64,000 nt of DNA from NCBI RefSeq assembly GCF_002968335.2, contig NZ_CP134398.1:5580001-5644000 (forward strand). Reading direction: 5' to 3'. A program made the translations under genes and the position numbers. This DNA comes from Mycobacterium sp. ITM-2016-00316 (lineage in GTDB: Bacteria > Actinomycetota > Actinomycetes > Mycobacteriales > Mycobacteriaceae). Positions 19,406 to 34,809 of this stretch are shown here, one piece after another; the stretch's first letter is position 1, and every line of letters begins with the position of its first letter. A model generated the notes under the pieces. The model ran no database searches and was not told where the DNA came from. It worked only from the letters and a program-made list of their open reading frames with translations.

Positions 19406-22400
19406 TTCGAGTCCTTCTCAGCTTCGATGCGGTTGATGGCCTCGCTCATGTGAGCACCGACCTTCGCGATATAGGGCTCGTCGATGGCCTGGATGTGCTC
19501 ACCGCCGATCGGCACCACCTCCAGCTCGGACACGTACTCACCCCAGCCGCCGTCGGGCTTGCGGGTGGCGTACGCCGGTTCGAAGACGATGGCGTCATCG
19601 TGGTAGCGGTCGGCCAGATAGAGCGTGACGTGCCCGTCGTAGGGCCGGATCTCGATGGTGTCGAGCGCCCGGTTGTCCAGGTAGGAGGTGCGCTGGTGCT
19701 CGATGATCCCGCCGGGGATCTGCACACCGCTCTGTGACACCAGGTCCAGTACGTACTTCACCTGACCCTCGTCATCGAGCTTCTCCAGTTCCTCATAGGG
19801 GATCTCGGGGATCTCGACGTTGAAGGTGCGCTGCGCGAACAGGGCGTAGCGGTCCCAGCGGGCACGCATGCCGGCCTGGGACTTGTCGATCGGCTCCCCG
19901 GGAAGGGCGAGGTCGATGAGGCCGACGAACCGCACATCGGCGCCGGCCTCCTTGAGCCCGATCGCACACGCGTAGGCCAGCGCACCGCCGAGGGACCAGC
20001 CGGCCAGCACGAACGGACCGTCATGCAGTTCCAGCAGTTTGGGCACGTACTCGGCGGCCCGTTCCTCGATGGAACCCTCGACCCGCTCGATGCCGTACAC
20101 CGGAACCTCGGCGGGCAGCCGGTTGATCAGCGGCTCGTAGACGACGGTGGAACCGCCGGCCGGGTGGAACACGAACAGCGGCAGGGCGTTCGAACCCTCC
20201 GGCGCCGCGCGCAGGGTGCGCACGAATCCGTCGACCACGCCGTCTTCGAGCTGGTTGCGGACGTGGGTGGCCAGTTCTTCGATGGTCTTGGCCGAGGTCA
20301 CATTCTCGACGGTGATGGTGCCCTCGGCGCGTTCTGACAGTCGGCCCGCCAGCTTCGTCGCGGCTGCCGCGTCGATCGTGGGCAGCTTATTGAAGATGCC
20401 GCCGGGTGACTTGCCGGTGACGATCGCCCAGGTGGCGAAGGTGACGCGCTCGGCCGCGTCACGCGGGGGACGTCGGCGCCCAGAGCTTCGGTGACGGCCT
20501 CCTGGGTCAGCACCTTGGCCGCGGCGGCAGCCGCGGTCGCGTTCGGCTTGGCGGGATCGGCCTGCGCCGGACCGCTGGGATCCGTTGGCGGCGGCGGGAT
20601 CTCGATACCCACCTCGGCCAGCGAATCCACGGTGTCATTGGTCGGCTCCGCTGTGATCGGATGCCCGACCTCGGCCAGCTTGGCTTCGAGCTCGGCCACG
20701 GTGGTGGCCCCGCCCATGAGCTCGGCCTGCGCCGCGGCGATTTCCTCGGCGCTCTGACCCTTCTGCGCCTCGGCCAGATCGCCGACCTCGTCGCGGTGTT
20801 CGATGGCGTACTGGATCAGCTTCTCCACCGCGTACAGGTTGGCATCGCGCACGGCGGTCAGCTGGATCGGCGGCAGGTCGAAGTCGTACTCGACGCGGTT
20901 CTTGATGCGCACGGCCATCAGGGAATCCAGGCCGAGTTCGATCAGCGGCACCTCCCAGGGCAGATCCTCGGGCTCGTATCCCATGGCGCTGCCGACGATG
21001 GTGCCCAGCCGATCGGCCACCGTCTCACCGGTGTCCGGGGACCATTTGGCGAAGTTCGCACCGATGTTCGCGCCGGCGGTGAGGTTGTCGGCCTCGAACG
21101 CCGGGGCCGCGCTGTCCTCGACAATGGCCGGCGCGGAGGTGATCTCGGCGACGGTGCCCGCGCCGACGGCGGTCGGCAACGCGGCCTGCTGGCCGCCGCG
21201 GGTGACGATGGCGTCGTAGACGAGTGTGAACGATTCGTCGATGCGGGCATGTACCTGCACCGTCGCCCCGCCGGGGTGCCGGGTGAGCGTGGTGACCAGG
21301 CGGGCGTTGTCGGCCGGTACCGCGCGCTGCTCGAACGCCGTCAGCTGGGCATCGGGAAGCACCTGCGCGGCAGCGGCTTTGACCAGTGCCGGCAGGTCGG
21401 CCGCACCGTCGGGCGCGTACTCCCAGACGTGCCGGCCGTCCGGGGTGGCCACATGGGTGCCCGGCATCAGCACCGAGCTGTCCCCGGTGAACCGGGCATC
21501 CAGCCAGTGCTGCTTGCGACGGAAACGGGTGCGCGGGATGTCGGCGTAGTCCAGCGCACCGGCCAGACCGCGGGACCGGCGCGGGAACAGCGAGCGCGGG
21601 TCCAGATCGTGGCCGTGCACGAACAGGGTGGCCATCGCCACCGTCATCGAGTCGACCTCGTCCTGCTTGCGGGCCAGCGTGGCGATCAGCTGCGCATCGT
21701 GCAGGCCCGCCGACGCCGTGGTCAGCCCGACCTGCATGAGCGCCACCGGATTCGGCGCCAGCTCCAGGAAGGTGGTGTGCCCGTTGTCCACGGCGTTGCG
21801 GATGCCGTGGGTGAAGTAGACGCTGTGCCGCAGCCCCTTCTTCCAGTAGTCCACATCGTGGATCGGGTCCGCACCGACCCGGATCAGCTGACCCTCGTGC
21901 ACCGTCGAGTAGTACGGCACCTTCGTCGGACGTGCTTCGATGCCTTGAATTTCGGCGGCGAGCTCACCGAGCAGCGGATCCATCTGCTGGGTGTGGCTGG
22001 CGCCCTTGGTCTGGAACTTGCGGGCGAACTTACCCTCGGATTCGGCACGGGCGATGATCGCGTCGATCTGCTCGGGCGGGCCGCCGATGACGGTCTGGGT
22101 GGGGGCGGCGTAGACGCACACCTCCAGGCCCGGGTAATCGGAGAACACGGTCTTGATCTCGTCGGCCGAATACTCGACCAGCGCCATCAGCCGGATGTAC
22201 TCGCCGAACAGCATCGCCTCGCCCTCACCCATCAGGTGGGCACGTGAGCAGATGGTGCGGGTGGCATCGGCCAGGCTCAGGCCACCGGAGAAGTAGGCGG
22301 CGGCCGCCTCGCCGAGCGACTGGCCCACCAGCGCACCGGGTTTGGCGCCGTGCGCCTTGAGCAGCTCACCGAGCGCGATCTGGATGGCGAAGATCACCGT

Positions 22401-24752
22401 CTGGACCAACTCGATGGGATATTCGCAGGTCTCGTCGGTGTAGTCGATGGCGTCATCGAGGATGAGTTCGACGATGGAGTAGCCGCGCTCGTCCTGCACG
22501 TGGGCGTCGACCTTGTCGATCCACTCGGCGAAGGTCTCGTTACGCAGATACAGGCTCTTGCCCATCTTGCGGTGCTGCGCGCCGAAACCGGCCAGCACCC
22601 ACACGGGTCCGTTGGTGACCGGACCATCGGCGGCCAGCACCAGGGGGCTGGGCTTACCGTCGGCGAGCGCACGCAGACCCTTGACGGCCTCATCGTGGTC
22701 GTGGGCCAGCACCACGGCCCGGGAGCGGCCGTGGTTGCGCCGCGACAGCGACCGGCCGATCGACTCCAGCGACGAGGCGCGCCCGGCCGCACTGTCGATC
22801 CAGTCCGCAAGTTCGGCTGCGGCGGTCCGCTTGCGTGAGGTCAGGAACCCGGAAAGGAACAGCGGGACAACGGGTGCCGGCTGTTCCTGCGTATCGAGTT
22901 CGGCACGGGCCACTTCGAGCAGTCGCTTGGCCTCATCGGTCAGGCCGGGCAGTTCGTAGTTGTCCTCGTCATAGCTGGGGTATGCGGGCTCGTCGGTCAC
23001 GAACTCGCCGTACTCGTCCATCCGGACCCCGGCGACGGACACCGCGTCCTGCGCCGGTTTGTCCTCGGCGACAGGCGCTTCCGGCTCGGGTGCGGGCTCG
23101 ACCAGATCGGCGGCCAGCACCTCACGCAGCACCAGGTGGGCGTTGGCGCCACCGAAACCGAAGCCCGAGACACCGGCGATGGCATGTCCGCTGTAGCGGG
23201 GCCAGTCGCTGACGGTGTCGTTGACCTTCAGATGTTCCTTGTCGAAATCGATGTACGGATTGGGGCCGGCATAGTTGATCGACGGCGGCAGCTTGTCGTG
23301 CTGCAGTGACAGCGCCATTTTCGCGAGGCTGGCCGCACCGGCCGCTGATTCCAGATGTCCCACATTGGATTTGACCGCACCCAGCAACGCGGGCTTGTCA
23401 TCGGCGCGGCCCAGCCCGATCACCCGGCCGAGCGCGTCGGCCTCGATCGGGTCACCCAGGATGGTGCCGGTGCCGTGCGCCTCGATGTAGTCGACATCGC
23501 GCGGGTTGATCCCGGCGTCCTTGTAGGCCTTGCGCAGCACCGCGGCCTGGGCGTCCGGGTTGGGCGCGAGCATGCCGTTGGAACGGCCATCGTGGTTGAC
23601 CGCGCTGCCGGCGATGACGGCAATGATCTCGTCACCGTCGCGCCGCGCGTCGGCGACCCGCTTGAGCACCAGCATGCCGCCACCCTCGGACCGGGCGTAG
23701 CCGTTGGCATCCGAGGAGAACGACTTGCACCGGCCGTCCGGGGCGAGCACGCCACCGACCTCGTCGAAACCGATCGTCACGATCGGGGTCACCATGGCGT
23801 TCACGCCGCCGACGATCGCCACATCGATCTCGCCGCTGCGCAGCGCGCGCACACCCTGGTGCGTGGCGACCAGCGAGCTGGAGCACGCGGTGTCGATGGA
23901 CTCGGACGGTCCGCGGAAGTCGAAGAAGTAGGACACCCGGTTGGCGATGATGGAGCTGGTGGTGCCGGTGATCGCGTAGGGGTGCGCGGTGGTGGGGTCG
24001 GCGACGGCCAGGAACATGTAGTCGTTGTTCGAGCTGCCCACGTACACACCGACATCGCCGCCGCGCAGGCTCGACGCCGGGATCCGGGCGTGCTCGAGGG
24101 CTTCCCAGGTGAGCTCGAGGGCCATCCGCTGCTGCGGGTCGAGGTTGTCGGCCTCCATCTTCGACAATGCGAAGAACTCGGAGTCGAAACCCTTGATATC
24201 GGAGAGGTAGCCGCCGCGGGTGTGCGCCTTGGCGACCCGCTCGGCGATGCGGGGCTCACCGAGGAATTCCGACCAGCGACCCTCGGGCAGATCCGAGCTG
24301 GCATCGCGGCCCTCGAGCAGGGCGGCCCACATCTCGTCGGCGCTGTTCATGTCGCCGGGGAACCGGGTGGCCAGACCGACGATCGCGATGTCGTCCACGC
24401 CAGGGGCGCGGGTCCAGTCCTCGTCGGCGTCGAGCACGGGTTCGGGCTCGCCCTCGACGATGACGGTGGCCAGCGACTCGATGGTCGGGTTACGGAACAC
24501 CACGGTGGCGGTCAGGGTGACACCGGTCAGATCCTCGATATCGCTGGCCATGGCCACCGCGTCCCGCGAGGACAGCCCCAACTCGACCACCGGCGCCGAC
24601 TCGTTGATCGTGTCGGCGGACTGGCCGGTCGCGTTGGCGATCCAGTTGCGCAGCCACTCGCGCATCTCGTTGACGGTGATATCGCCCCGGGCGGCCGGAG
24701 CCGCCCCGGCGGCGACCTCAGGCTGGCGTGAATTGTCTTGTGCTTCAGTCAT
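19402..24752 (-). CDS. pks13: Pks13, mycolic acid condensing polyketide synthase, one frameshift
   Basis: Pks13 joins the meromycolyl-AMP chain delivered by FadD32 to the carboxyacyl-CoA made by AccD4 complex, giving the beta-keto mycolate precursor. All domains are visible: N-terminal acyl carrier (LGLSSRDAV), ketosynthase with [10 protein letters not shown] and [12 protein letters not shown], acyltransferase with [10 protein letters not shown]-terminal acyl carrier (LGLDSLMAV), and thioesterase with GWSLGGALA and a late GGEHIQAID. The corrected length is about 1783 residues. The frame breaks near 20462 between the second carrier domain and the thioesterase: one C is missing in CCCCGCGTGACG where CCCCGCCGTGACG would continue as [18 protein letters not shown]. 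As the gene is essential for mycolate synthesis, a sequence error is more likely than a true mutation. The ATG at 24752 or the GTG at 24758 may be the start. Confidence 0.94.
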
Positions 24753-24812
24753 GTCCACTGTTCACTTTCGCCGCCGTGCGGCCTTGGTAACGCGGCCGGA
24801 AAATCGTCGGTC

Positions 24813-26702
24813 TCAGTCGGTCTCATCGGGGAAGTCGTTGGCGATCTTGCCGCTGCGCAGGCTGCCGTCCAGGTAACCGACCCGGCAGGCACGGCGGCCG
24901 ATCTTGCCGCTGGAGGTACGCGGGATGGCGCCCGCCGAGGTGAGCAGCACGTCGCGGACGGTGACACCGTGGCGCACCGCGATCGCGGCCCGGATGTCAT
25001 CGACGATCGGGGCCAGTTCCAGCTTGTGCGAACCGGCCGCCCGCTCGGCGACGATGACCAGCTGCTCGGAGGTGTCCTCCGCGTCGAACTTCAGACCGGC
25101 GTGGGAGTCGTCGAACACCTCCGCGGGCAGCTGGTTGGCCGGGACCGAGAAGGCCGCGACGAACCCGGTGCGCAGTGCCTTGGAGGCCTCCTGCGCGGAG
25201 TACTCCAGGTCCTGCGGGTAGTGATTGCGGCCGTCGATGATGACCAGGTCCTTGACGCGGCCGGTGATGTACAGATCGCCGTCGTGGAACGCGCCGTAGT
25301 CGCCGGTGCGCACCCAGGTCGCGTCGTCGGCGGCACCCTCGGCATGCGAGGGGCTGGTGCGCGATTTCAGGGTGTTCTGGAAGGTCTCGCGGCTCTCGTT
25401 CTCTTTGCCCCAGTAGCCGGTGCCCATGTTGGGGCCGCTGATCCAGATCTCACCGATCTGGCCGTCGGGCAGTTCGGTGGCGGACTCGGCGTCGACGATC
25501 ACGGCCCATTCCGAGACGCCGACCTTGCCGGCCGAGGCCTGCGCGACCGCGGATTGCGAGTCGGCGTCGACCTCGACGATGCGGTTGTTGTTCAGCGCAT
25601 CACGGTCGACGTAGATGATCTTGGGCTCTTCGGCGGCCGGGGTGGTGGACACGAAGAGCGTCGCCTCGGCCAGGCCGTAGGACGGCTTGATGGCCTTGGG
25701 CTGGAAACCGTAGGGCCCGAACGCCTCGTTGAAGCGGCGCACCGTGGCCGCCGAGATGGGCTCGCTGCCGTTGAGGACCGCCTTGACGTTGGACAGGTCC
25801 AGCGGCGGCTCGCCCTCCTTGGGCAGACCGCGCGCGGCGGCGTGATCGAAGGCGAAGTTCGGGGCCACCGAGATGACACCGCCGGTGTCACCGGGCTTGC
25901 GGGCCATCTCCCGGATCCAGCGGCTGGGGCGGCGTACGAAGGCCGCCGGCGTCATGAAGGTGAAGTTGTGCCCGATCATCGGCGACAACAGCGCGGTGAT
26001 CAGACCCATGTCGTGGAAGAAGGGCAGCCAGGACAGCCCGCGGTCGCCCTCCTCGGCTTCCAGCGCCTCGATGATCTGCACGATGTTGGTGGCCAGGTTG
26101 AGGTGGGTGATCTGCACACCGGTCGGGATGCGCGTCGAACCCGAGGTGTACTGCAGGTAGGCGACGGTGTCGATGGTGACTTCGAGCGGTTCCCAGGTGC
26201 TGGCGACCTCGGCGGGGACGGCGTCCACGGCGATGACGCGCGGGCGCTGGTTCGCCGGGCGGCTGCGGAAGAACTTGCGCACGCCCTCGGCGGCCGCGGT
26301 GGTGGTCAGGATGGCCGACGGCTGGCAGTTGTCCAGCACGGCATGCAGGCGACCGACGTGACCGGGCTCGGACGGGTCGAACAGCGGCACCGCGACACGA
26401 CCTGCGTAGATGGCACCGAAGATGGCGACGAGGTAGTCCAGGTTCTGCGGGCACAGGATGGCGACCCGGTCGCCGACCTCGGTGACCTGCTGCAGACGCG
26501 CCGCGACGGCCCGGTTGCGGGCACTGAACTGCGACCAGGTCATATCGCACTCGACACCGTCACGCTCGGTCGAGTAGTCCAGGAAACGATAGGCGAGCTT
26601 GTCGCCGCGAACCTTGGCCCAACGCTCGACATGGGAGACGATGCTGGCGCTGTCCGGGAACTTGATCTGACCGTTCTTGATGAACGGGTTATGGAACGGC
26701 AT
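24813..26702 (-). CDS. fadD32: FadD32, meromycolyl-AMP ligase
   Basis: FadD32 adenylates the very long meromycolic acid and loads it onto the N-terminal carrier domain of Pks13. The 629-residue protein has the adenylate-forming motifs: P-loop-like [12 protein letters not shown] (about residue 186), [20 protein letters not shown] and [12 protein letters not shown], and a C-terminal [17 protein letters not shown] with the catalytic Lys. The ATG at 26702 gives [11 protein letters not shown], which fits family members; a TTG one codon upstream is also possible. It is the first gene of the fadD32-pks13-accD4 run and lies 54-60 bp upstream of pks13. Confidence 0.96.
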   Translation of the reverse strand: MPFHNPFIKNGQIKFPDSASIVSHVERWAKVRGDKLAYRFLDYSTERDGVECDMTWSQFSARNRAVAARLQQVTEVGDRVAILCPQNLDYLVAIFGAIYAGRVAVPLFDPSEPGHVGRLHAVLDNCQPSAILTTTAAAEGVRKFFRSRPANQRPRVIAVDAVPAEVASTWEPLEVTIDTVAYLQYTSGSTRIPTGVQITHLNLATNIVQIIEALEAEEGDRGLSWLPFFHDMGLITALLSPMIGHNFTFMTPAAFVRRPSRWIREMARKPGDTGGVISVAPNFAFDHAAARGLPKEGEPPLDLSNVKAVLNGSEPISAATVRRFNEAFGPYGFQPKAIKPSYGLAEATLFVSTTPAAEEPKIIYVDRDALNNNRIVEVDADSQSAVAQASAGKVGVSEWAVIVDAESATELPDGQIGEIWISGPNMGTGYWGKENESRETFQNTLKSRTSPSHAEGAADDATWVRTGDYGAFHDGDLYITGRVKDLVIIDGRNHYPQDLEYSAQEASKALRTGFVAAFSVPANQLPAEVFDDSHAGLKFDAEDTSEQLVIVAERAAGSHKLELAPIVDDIRAAIAVRHGVTVRDVLLTSAGAIPRTSSGKIGRRACRVGYLDGSLRSGKIANDFPDETD

Positions 26703-26883
26703 CAAATACTCCTGTCACAGCACACTCATCGCACGGTCGGCGCGAGCCTCCGGAATCGTACCGGCGCACGGATCACGGCCTCTGGACGACCACTGGCCGA
26801 CCGCTCACCACTCTTAGTTTTCTCTTAATGTTAGGTGACCGATTCCCGCAGGCCAAATCTGGTTACCGGCGAGTCGGCTTCCA

Positions 26884-26976
26884 GGGCGAGCGCGGCGACG
26901 GGACGATCGGCATCCTGGGCGAGCGAAGCGACGGGACGATCGGCATCCTGGGCGAGCGAAGCGACGGGAAGACGGG
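26884..26976. repeat. 33-bp tandem array in the gap between culp6 and fadD32
   Basis: The 280-bp space between fadD32 and the Culp6 gene has no gene. It holds two full 33-bp units (26884-26916, 26917-26949) and a partial third (26950-26976). Each begins GGGCGAGCGAAGCGACGGGA and continues CGATCGGCATCCT; the first unit differs by two bases (GAGCGCGGCGAC). The fadD32 side of the gap (26703-26880) is AT-richer and should contain the promoter for the fadD32 operon; TTAGTTTTCTCTTAATGTTAG at 26815-26835 is the most AT-rich stretch. Confidence 0.8.
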
Positions 26977-26982
26977 CTGGGT

Positions 26983-27999
26983 CTACCCGTGCTTGGGGTG
27001 CGGCGCGTTCTCCAGCAGGTTGCGCGCCCAGTCCAGCGTCCACTGCGGCGCCGGCTTGCCATCCAGCGTCCAGAACTGCGGCGTGTTGTACAGCGCATGC
27101 ACCGGACCCTTTGTACTGCCCAGCAGGGTTTCCAGGGTGGCGGGCAGGTTTCCGACCGAGAACGCCGACTCGGGCGCGGCGCAGATCAGGTCCCCGGAGC
27201 CACAGATCTGGTAGGTGCGGTCATCGAGTGCGCCGAAACCACCGTCGCGCGGACCGGTCATCGCCAGGCCCAGTGCCGACAACATCGGCAGCTCGTGCAG
27301 CGTGATCTCGGCACCCTGCCCGGGCGGGTTGGGGCTGAGGTTCTGGCCCACGCCGTCCTGGCGTCGGCCGTCGGCGATCAGCATGGCGCCGAGCACCAGG
27401 TCCTGATCCACCGGGCCGCGGCCGTTGCCGATATCGCTGGCGATATCACCGGCGATCACCGCACCCTGCGAGAAACCCACCAGCACATAGCTTGTCAACG
27501 GGCATCGGTTGTTCATGTCGGTCATCGCCCGCACCGTCGCGTTGAAGCCCTCGGTGCGACTGTCGTTGTAGGACATCTGGCCGTCGGCGGAGAACGGATT
27601 GTGGAACTGCGCGGTGTAGGGAACCGTGTAGATCTCCAGCCGGTCAGTGCCGAACTCGGCGCGCAGCGGGTTGGTCACGTTGAGCAGCAGCGCAATCGGG
27701 AACTGCACCGGGTTGTACGGATCGAGTTGCGGCGAGGACTCCCAGGTACCGGGAATCGAGACCAGCTGCACGTCCGGGCAGCTCGCATCCTGGAACTCGG
27801 GCCGCGGCTTGCCCGTGGGCGGCACGGCCGACGGACCGTCCGTGGGCACCCCGGGCTGGGTGGCGATCGGCGGGGTGTCGGGCTGGCGCATGAAGACCAC
27901 CACACCGGCGACGACCACCGCCACCAGCACCGCGACCGCCGCGGCCGCGGCCAGGGCCAGAATGCGATGCCGTTTTCGTCTGCTGTTCTTGGTCGCCAT
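26983..27999 (-). CDS. culp6: Culp6-type cutinase-like envelope lipase/thioesterase
   Basis: This is the ortholog of M. tuberculosis Rv3802c, an essential cell-wall phospholipase and thioesterase of the cutinase family. The 338 residues compare with 336. A basic start (KNSRRKRHR) and a single membrane anchor at about residues 13-36 ([19 protein letters not shown]) are followed by a Pro-rich linker and the alpha/beta-hydrolase domain. The nucleophile elbow is GFSQG (in [16 protein letters not shown]), with candidate acid in [11 protein letters not shown] and His in [10 protein letters not shown]. Its place next to fadD32 is conserved in mycobacteria. The ATG at 27999 follows AGGACTCATG-type sequence. 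Confidence 0.93.
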   Translation of the reverse strand: MATKNSRRKRHRILALAAAAAVAVLVAVVVAGVVVFMRQPDTPPIATQPGVPTDGPSAVPPTGKPRPEFQDASCPDVQLVSIPGTWESSPQLDPYNPVQFPIALLLNVTNPLRAEFGTDRLEIYTVPYTAQFHNPFSADGQMSYNDSRTEGFNATVRAMTDMNNRCPLTSYVLVGFSQGAVIAGDIASDIGNGRGPVDQDLVLGAMLIADGRRQDGVGQNLSPNPPGQGAEITLHELPMLSALGLAMTGPRDGGFGALDDRTYQICGSGDLICAAPESAFSVGNLPATLETLLGSTKGPVHALYNTPQFWTLDGKPAPQWTLDWARNLLENAPHPKHG

Positions 28000-28046
28000 G
28001 AGTCCTTGATGTTCCGTCCTGTGAGCCCTGCGAGTACGCCGTCGGG

Positions 28047-28550
28047 CTAGCAGAGCCGTTCGGTTGCGATGCGAATGTAGTCAGCGGTCGCCGAGTTGAC
28101 CTCACCGACCTCCGGGGCGATCGACGTGGCATGCGAGTCGTCGACGTCATCGCGGACCAGCGGCAGGACGAAGTCCCACACCGCCTGCTCGGACTGTTTG
28201 GCCGCGCGGGCCTGGCAGACGTAGGCGCCGATGCTCAGCGCCATCATTTCGTCGGAGGGCTGCACGCCCGCATCGGCGAGCGCCTTCAGATAGTCCTGCT
28301 GGTGCGGGGTCGCGGCGAAGTGATCCTCGACATGGGCGTCATCGCGGACCGCCCCCTGCAGGCCCTGCGCGCGCGCATCGGTGGACTGGCCGGCGGGCTG
28401 GCCGATGGTGGTGAGCGTGGTGTCTCCCATCGAACAGCCACCGGTCATGACGGCGACCGAAGCCAGCATCACCGGGGTCAACATCACGAACGACGGGGAT
28501 ACCACCGGCCACTTTGCCAGGGTCGCGGTCCATCGTCGGTTGTGCTGCAC
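28047..28550 (-). CDS. DUF732-family putative lipoprotein
   Basis: The protein has an N-terminal hydrophobic stretch ending in a lipobox-like VAVMTGGC, followed by a small DUF732-type domain with the conserved pattern [22 protein letters not shown] and a C-terminal Cys (ATERLC) that could pair with the Cys of YVCQ. DUF732 proteins are short exported mycobacterial proteins of unknown role. The start is uncertain: GTG at 28550 gives a basic n-region (QHNRRW) and was chosen, but an upstream GTG/ATG to 28577 or an internal ATG at 28484 are possible. It lies 47 bp upstream of culp6 on the same strand and may be its operon partner. Confidence 0.75.
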   Translation of the reverse strand: MQHNRRWTATLAKWPVVSPSFVMLTPVMLASVAVMTGGCSMGDTTLTTIGQPAGQSTDARAQGLQGAVRDDAHVEDHFAATPHQQDYLKALADAGVQPSDEMMALSIGAYVCQARAAKQSEQAVWDFVLPLVRDDVDDSHATSIAPEVGEVNSATADYIRIATERLC

Positions 28551-28617
28551 AATTCCACGGTACCGGCTGCCCGGCACCGGACCTCGAACGCGACTGTGAC
28601 CGTTATCGCACCGAGTC

Positions 28618-28672
28618 CGGGCGAGCGACGCGGACGGGGGAATGCGGGCGCCGGGCGAGCGAAGCGACGGGG
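28618..28672. repeat. Two copies of the dispersed GGGCGAGCGAAGCGACGGG repeat
   Basis: A diverged copy at 28618-28640 (GGGCGAGCGACGCGGACGGG) and a perfect copy at 28653-28672 lie in the 132-bp gap between the DUF732 and MPT51 genes, just past the 3' end of the MPT51 gene. The arrangement, in a spacer and next to a gene end, matches other copies in this window. Confidence 0.7.
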
Positions 28673-28682
28673 AATGATCCCG

Positions 28683-29570
28683 TCAGGCGATGGCCGCCGC
28701 CAGGTCGCCGCGAAGCGCACCCAGCTGCGCCGACCAGCTACCCCAGTCGTGCTGGCCGGCGGTCGGGAAGTCGAAGTGCCCGTTGCGGCCGCCGATGGAG
28801 CGGTAGTGCGAATAGAACGTGCGGTTGCTGCCCTGGGCCTGTGCGCAGTCGTTGATCATCGCGGGAACATCACTGCAGGTGGTGGTCTGCGGGCTGAAGA
28901 TCCACAGCCGGGTGTTGTTGTCCACCAGCAACTGTGCGTGCACATCGGGGTCATGCCACTTCCAGCGGCCGAACTGCACCGGGCCCCACATGTTGTGGGT
29001 GTCGACGCCACCGAACTGGGCCATGCCCGCGGTGATCGCGCCGTTCTCGTAGGTGCGCGACGGGGTCAGGAAGCCCGACAGCGAACCCGCGTAGCGGAAC
29101 CGGTCCGGGTGGAAGGTGGCCAGCATCAGCGCACCGGTGCCGCCCTGGGACGCGCCGACGACCCCGTGCCCGCCGGGGGAAAGACCCTTGTTCGCCGCCA
29201 GCCAGTTCGGCAACTCGGTCGCCAGGAAGGTCTCCCACTGCTTGCTACCGTCCTGCTCCCAGTTGGTGTAGAGGCTCCATGCCCCACCGGCCGGGGCGGC
29301 CACCGAGACACCGGAGCCGGCCAGGGTGTTCATCGCGTTGCCGGCGGTCACCCAGTTACTGACATCGGGGGCGCCGTTGAAGGCGTCGAGCAGGTAGACC
29401 GCATGCGGTCCACCGGCCTGGAAAGCGACCGGGATATCGCGGCCCATCGCCGCCGAGGGCACCATCAGGTACTCGACACCGTCGGCCTTCGCCGGGGTGT
29501 CGACCGCGGCCGACGCCGTCCACAGCCCCATCGCCAGCAACACCGCGCACACCATTGCGTGCAGCCTCAT
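28683..29570 (-). CDS. fbpD: MPT51/FbpD, antigen 85-related secreted protein
   Basis: This 295-residue secreted protein of the antigen 85 family is the ortholog of Rv3803c by sequence (VEYLMVPSAAMGRDIPVAF, NNTRLWIFSP, GGRNGHFDFP) and by place next to fbpA. A signal peptide covers residues 1-30 (MVCAVLLAMGLWTASA). In M. tuberculosis MPT51 is described as non-catalytic. Here the nucleophile elbow reads GASQGG, so a Ser stands where I recall the M. tuberculosis protein having Ala. The His region (AGQHDWGSW) is kept, but the Glu of the triad (FLEGF in antigen 85A) has no obvious equivalent. The ATG at 29570 has a good ribosome site (GAGGTGGG). Confidence 0.9.
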   Translation of the reverse strand: MRLHAMVCAVLLAMGLWTASAAVDTPAKADGVEYLMVPSAAMGRDIPVAFQAGGPHAVYLLDAFNGAPDVSNWVTAGNAMNTLAGSGVSVAAPAGGAWSLYTNWEQDGSKQWETFLATELPNWLAANKGLSPGGHGVVGASQGGTGALMLATFHPDRFRYAGSLSGFLTPSRTYENGAITAGMAQFGGVDTHNMWGPVQFGRWKWHDPDVHAQLLVDNNTRLWIFSPQTTTCSDVPAMINDCAQAQGSNRTFYSHYRSIGGRNGHFDFPTAGQHDWGSWSAQLGALRGDLAAAIA

Positions 29571-29722
29571 GTCCCACCTCTTATCTGGCCGCATAACCCG
29601 GCGCCGAATCCCCACCAACGGGTTGTAGTGAATCACATCACCGCAATGAGACGCGCCGGAAACGACTGACGGCGGTGACCCCGAGGGATCACCGCCGCCT
29701 GTCGTCGGTCGTCGTCGCGCCG

Positions 29723-30781
<1,059 letters not shown>

Positions 30782-30826
30782 TCAACCACAACCCGGTGGG
30801 ACTTCTCTCTCCGGCGAAATCCGTTC

Positions 30827-33891
<3,065 letters not shown>

Positions 33892-33914
<23 letters not shown>

Positions 33915-34809
33915 AGACGGTTCCGATCCATGCCACCGCGAGCAGCTGCAGCACGCGGTCCCCCAGCGCGATCTCCTCGGGTTCACCGGCATGCCCACCG
34001 TCGACATCCACCGCGTACCGCAGGATCGCGACGGTGAACGGGATCATCGAGACGGCGAACCACGAACCTTCGGCGCCATCGCGTTCGAAGGCCCACAGGC
34101 CGTAGCAGAGCACCAGCGCGGTCGCCGACAGCGTCCACACGAATCGCAGGTAGGAACTGGTGTAGCTCTCCAGGGATTTGCGGATCTTGGCGCCGGTGCG
34201 TTCGGCGAGCTGCAACTCGGCGTACCGCTTGCCGGCGGCCATGAACAGCGAGCCGAAGGCCATGGTCAGCAGGAACCACTGCGACAGCGGCACACCGGCG
34301 GCGACGCCACCGGCGATCGCCCGGATCAGGAAGCCCGAGGACACGATGCAGATGTCGATGACCGGCTGGTGCTTGAGACCGAAGCAATAGGCCAGCTGGA
34401 TCGCGATGTAGATACCGATCACCACGGCCAGGTTCGGTGACACCAACCAGGAGATCGCCAGCGATGCGACACCGAGCACCACGGCCAGGATGTAGGCCAG
34501 GGACTCCGGCACGACTCCGGCGGCGATCGGGCGGAATCGTTTGGTGGGATGCGCCCGGTCGGCCTCGACGTCACGCGCGTCGTTGACCAGGTAGACCGAG
34601 GACGCCGCGAGGCTGAACACCGCGAACGCGATCAGGACGTTGACCAGGACTTCGCGCAGGTCGTAGACATACCGGTCGTCCCCGAGGGCGGCCACCGGGG
34701 CGGCGAAGACCAGGACATTCTTCACCCATTGCCGCGGTCGCAACGCCTTGACGATGCCGGCGGCCAGGTTCTTCGGCGGGCCGGCGGTCGGGAGGGGTTC
34801 TTCGCTCAC
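33892..34809 (-). CDS. ubiA: UbiA, decaprenyl-phosphate phosphoribosyltransferase
   Basis: This UbiA-superfamily membrane enzyme joins phosphoribosyl pyrophosphate and decaprenyl phosphate to give DPPR, the first committed step to DPA. The 305 residues (302 in M. tuberculosis) show the first Asp-rich motif NDARDVEADRAHPTKRF near residue 75 and the second in YAVDVDGGHAGEPEE near residue 265, with about nine membrane helices between and around them. It overlaps the PAP2 gene start-to-stop by four bases (34806-34809) and aftB by 23 bp, in the operon glf-glfT2-PAP2-ubiA-aftB. Confidence 0.95.

Noticed and set aside
26884..26976. A small gene in the 33-bp array (GERSDGTIGIL-type peptide)
   Set aside because: The open frame is made only of repeat units and has no ribosome site or homology that I recognise.
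33915..34007. Longer N-terminus of aftB
   Set aside because: The extra residues are Cys/Arg-rich and come from ubiA in another frame; the GTG at 33914 gives the expected start.
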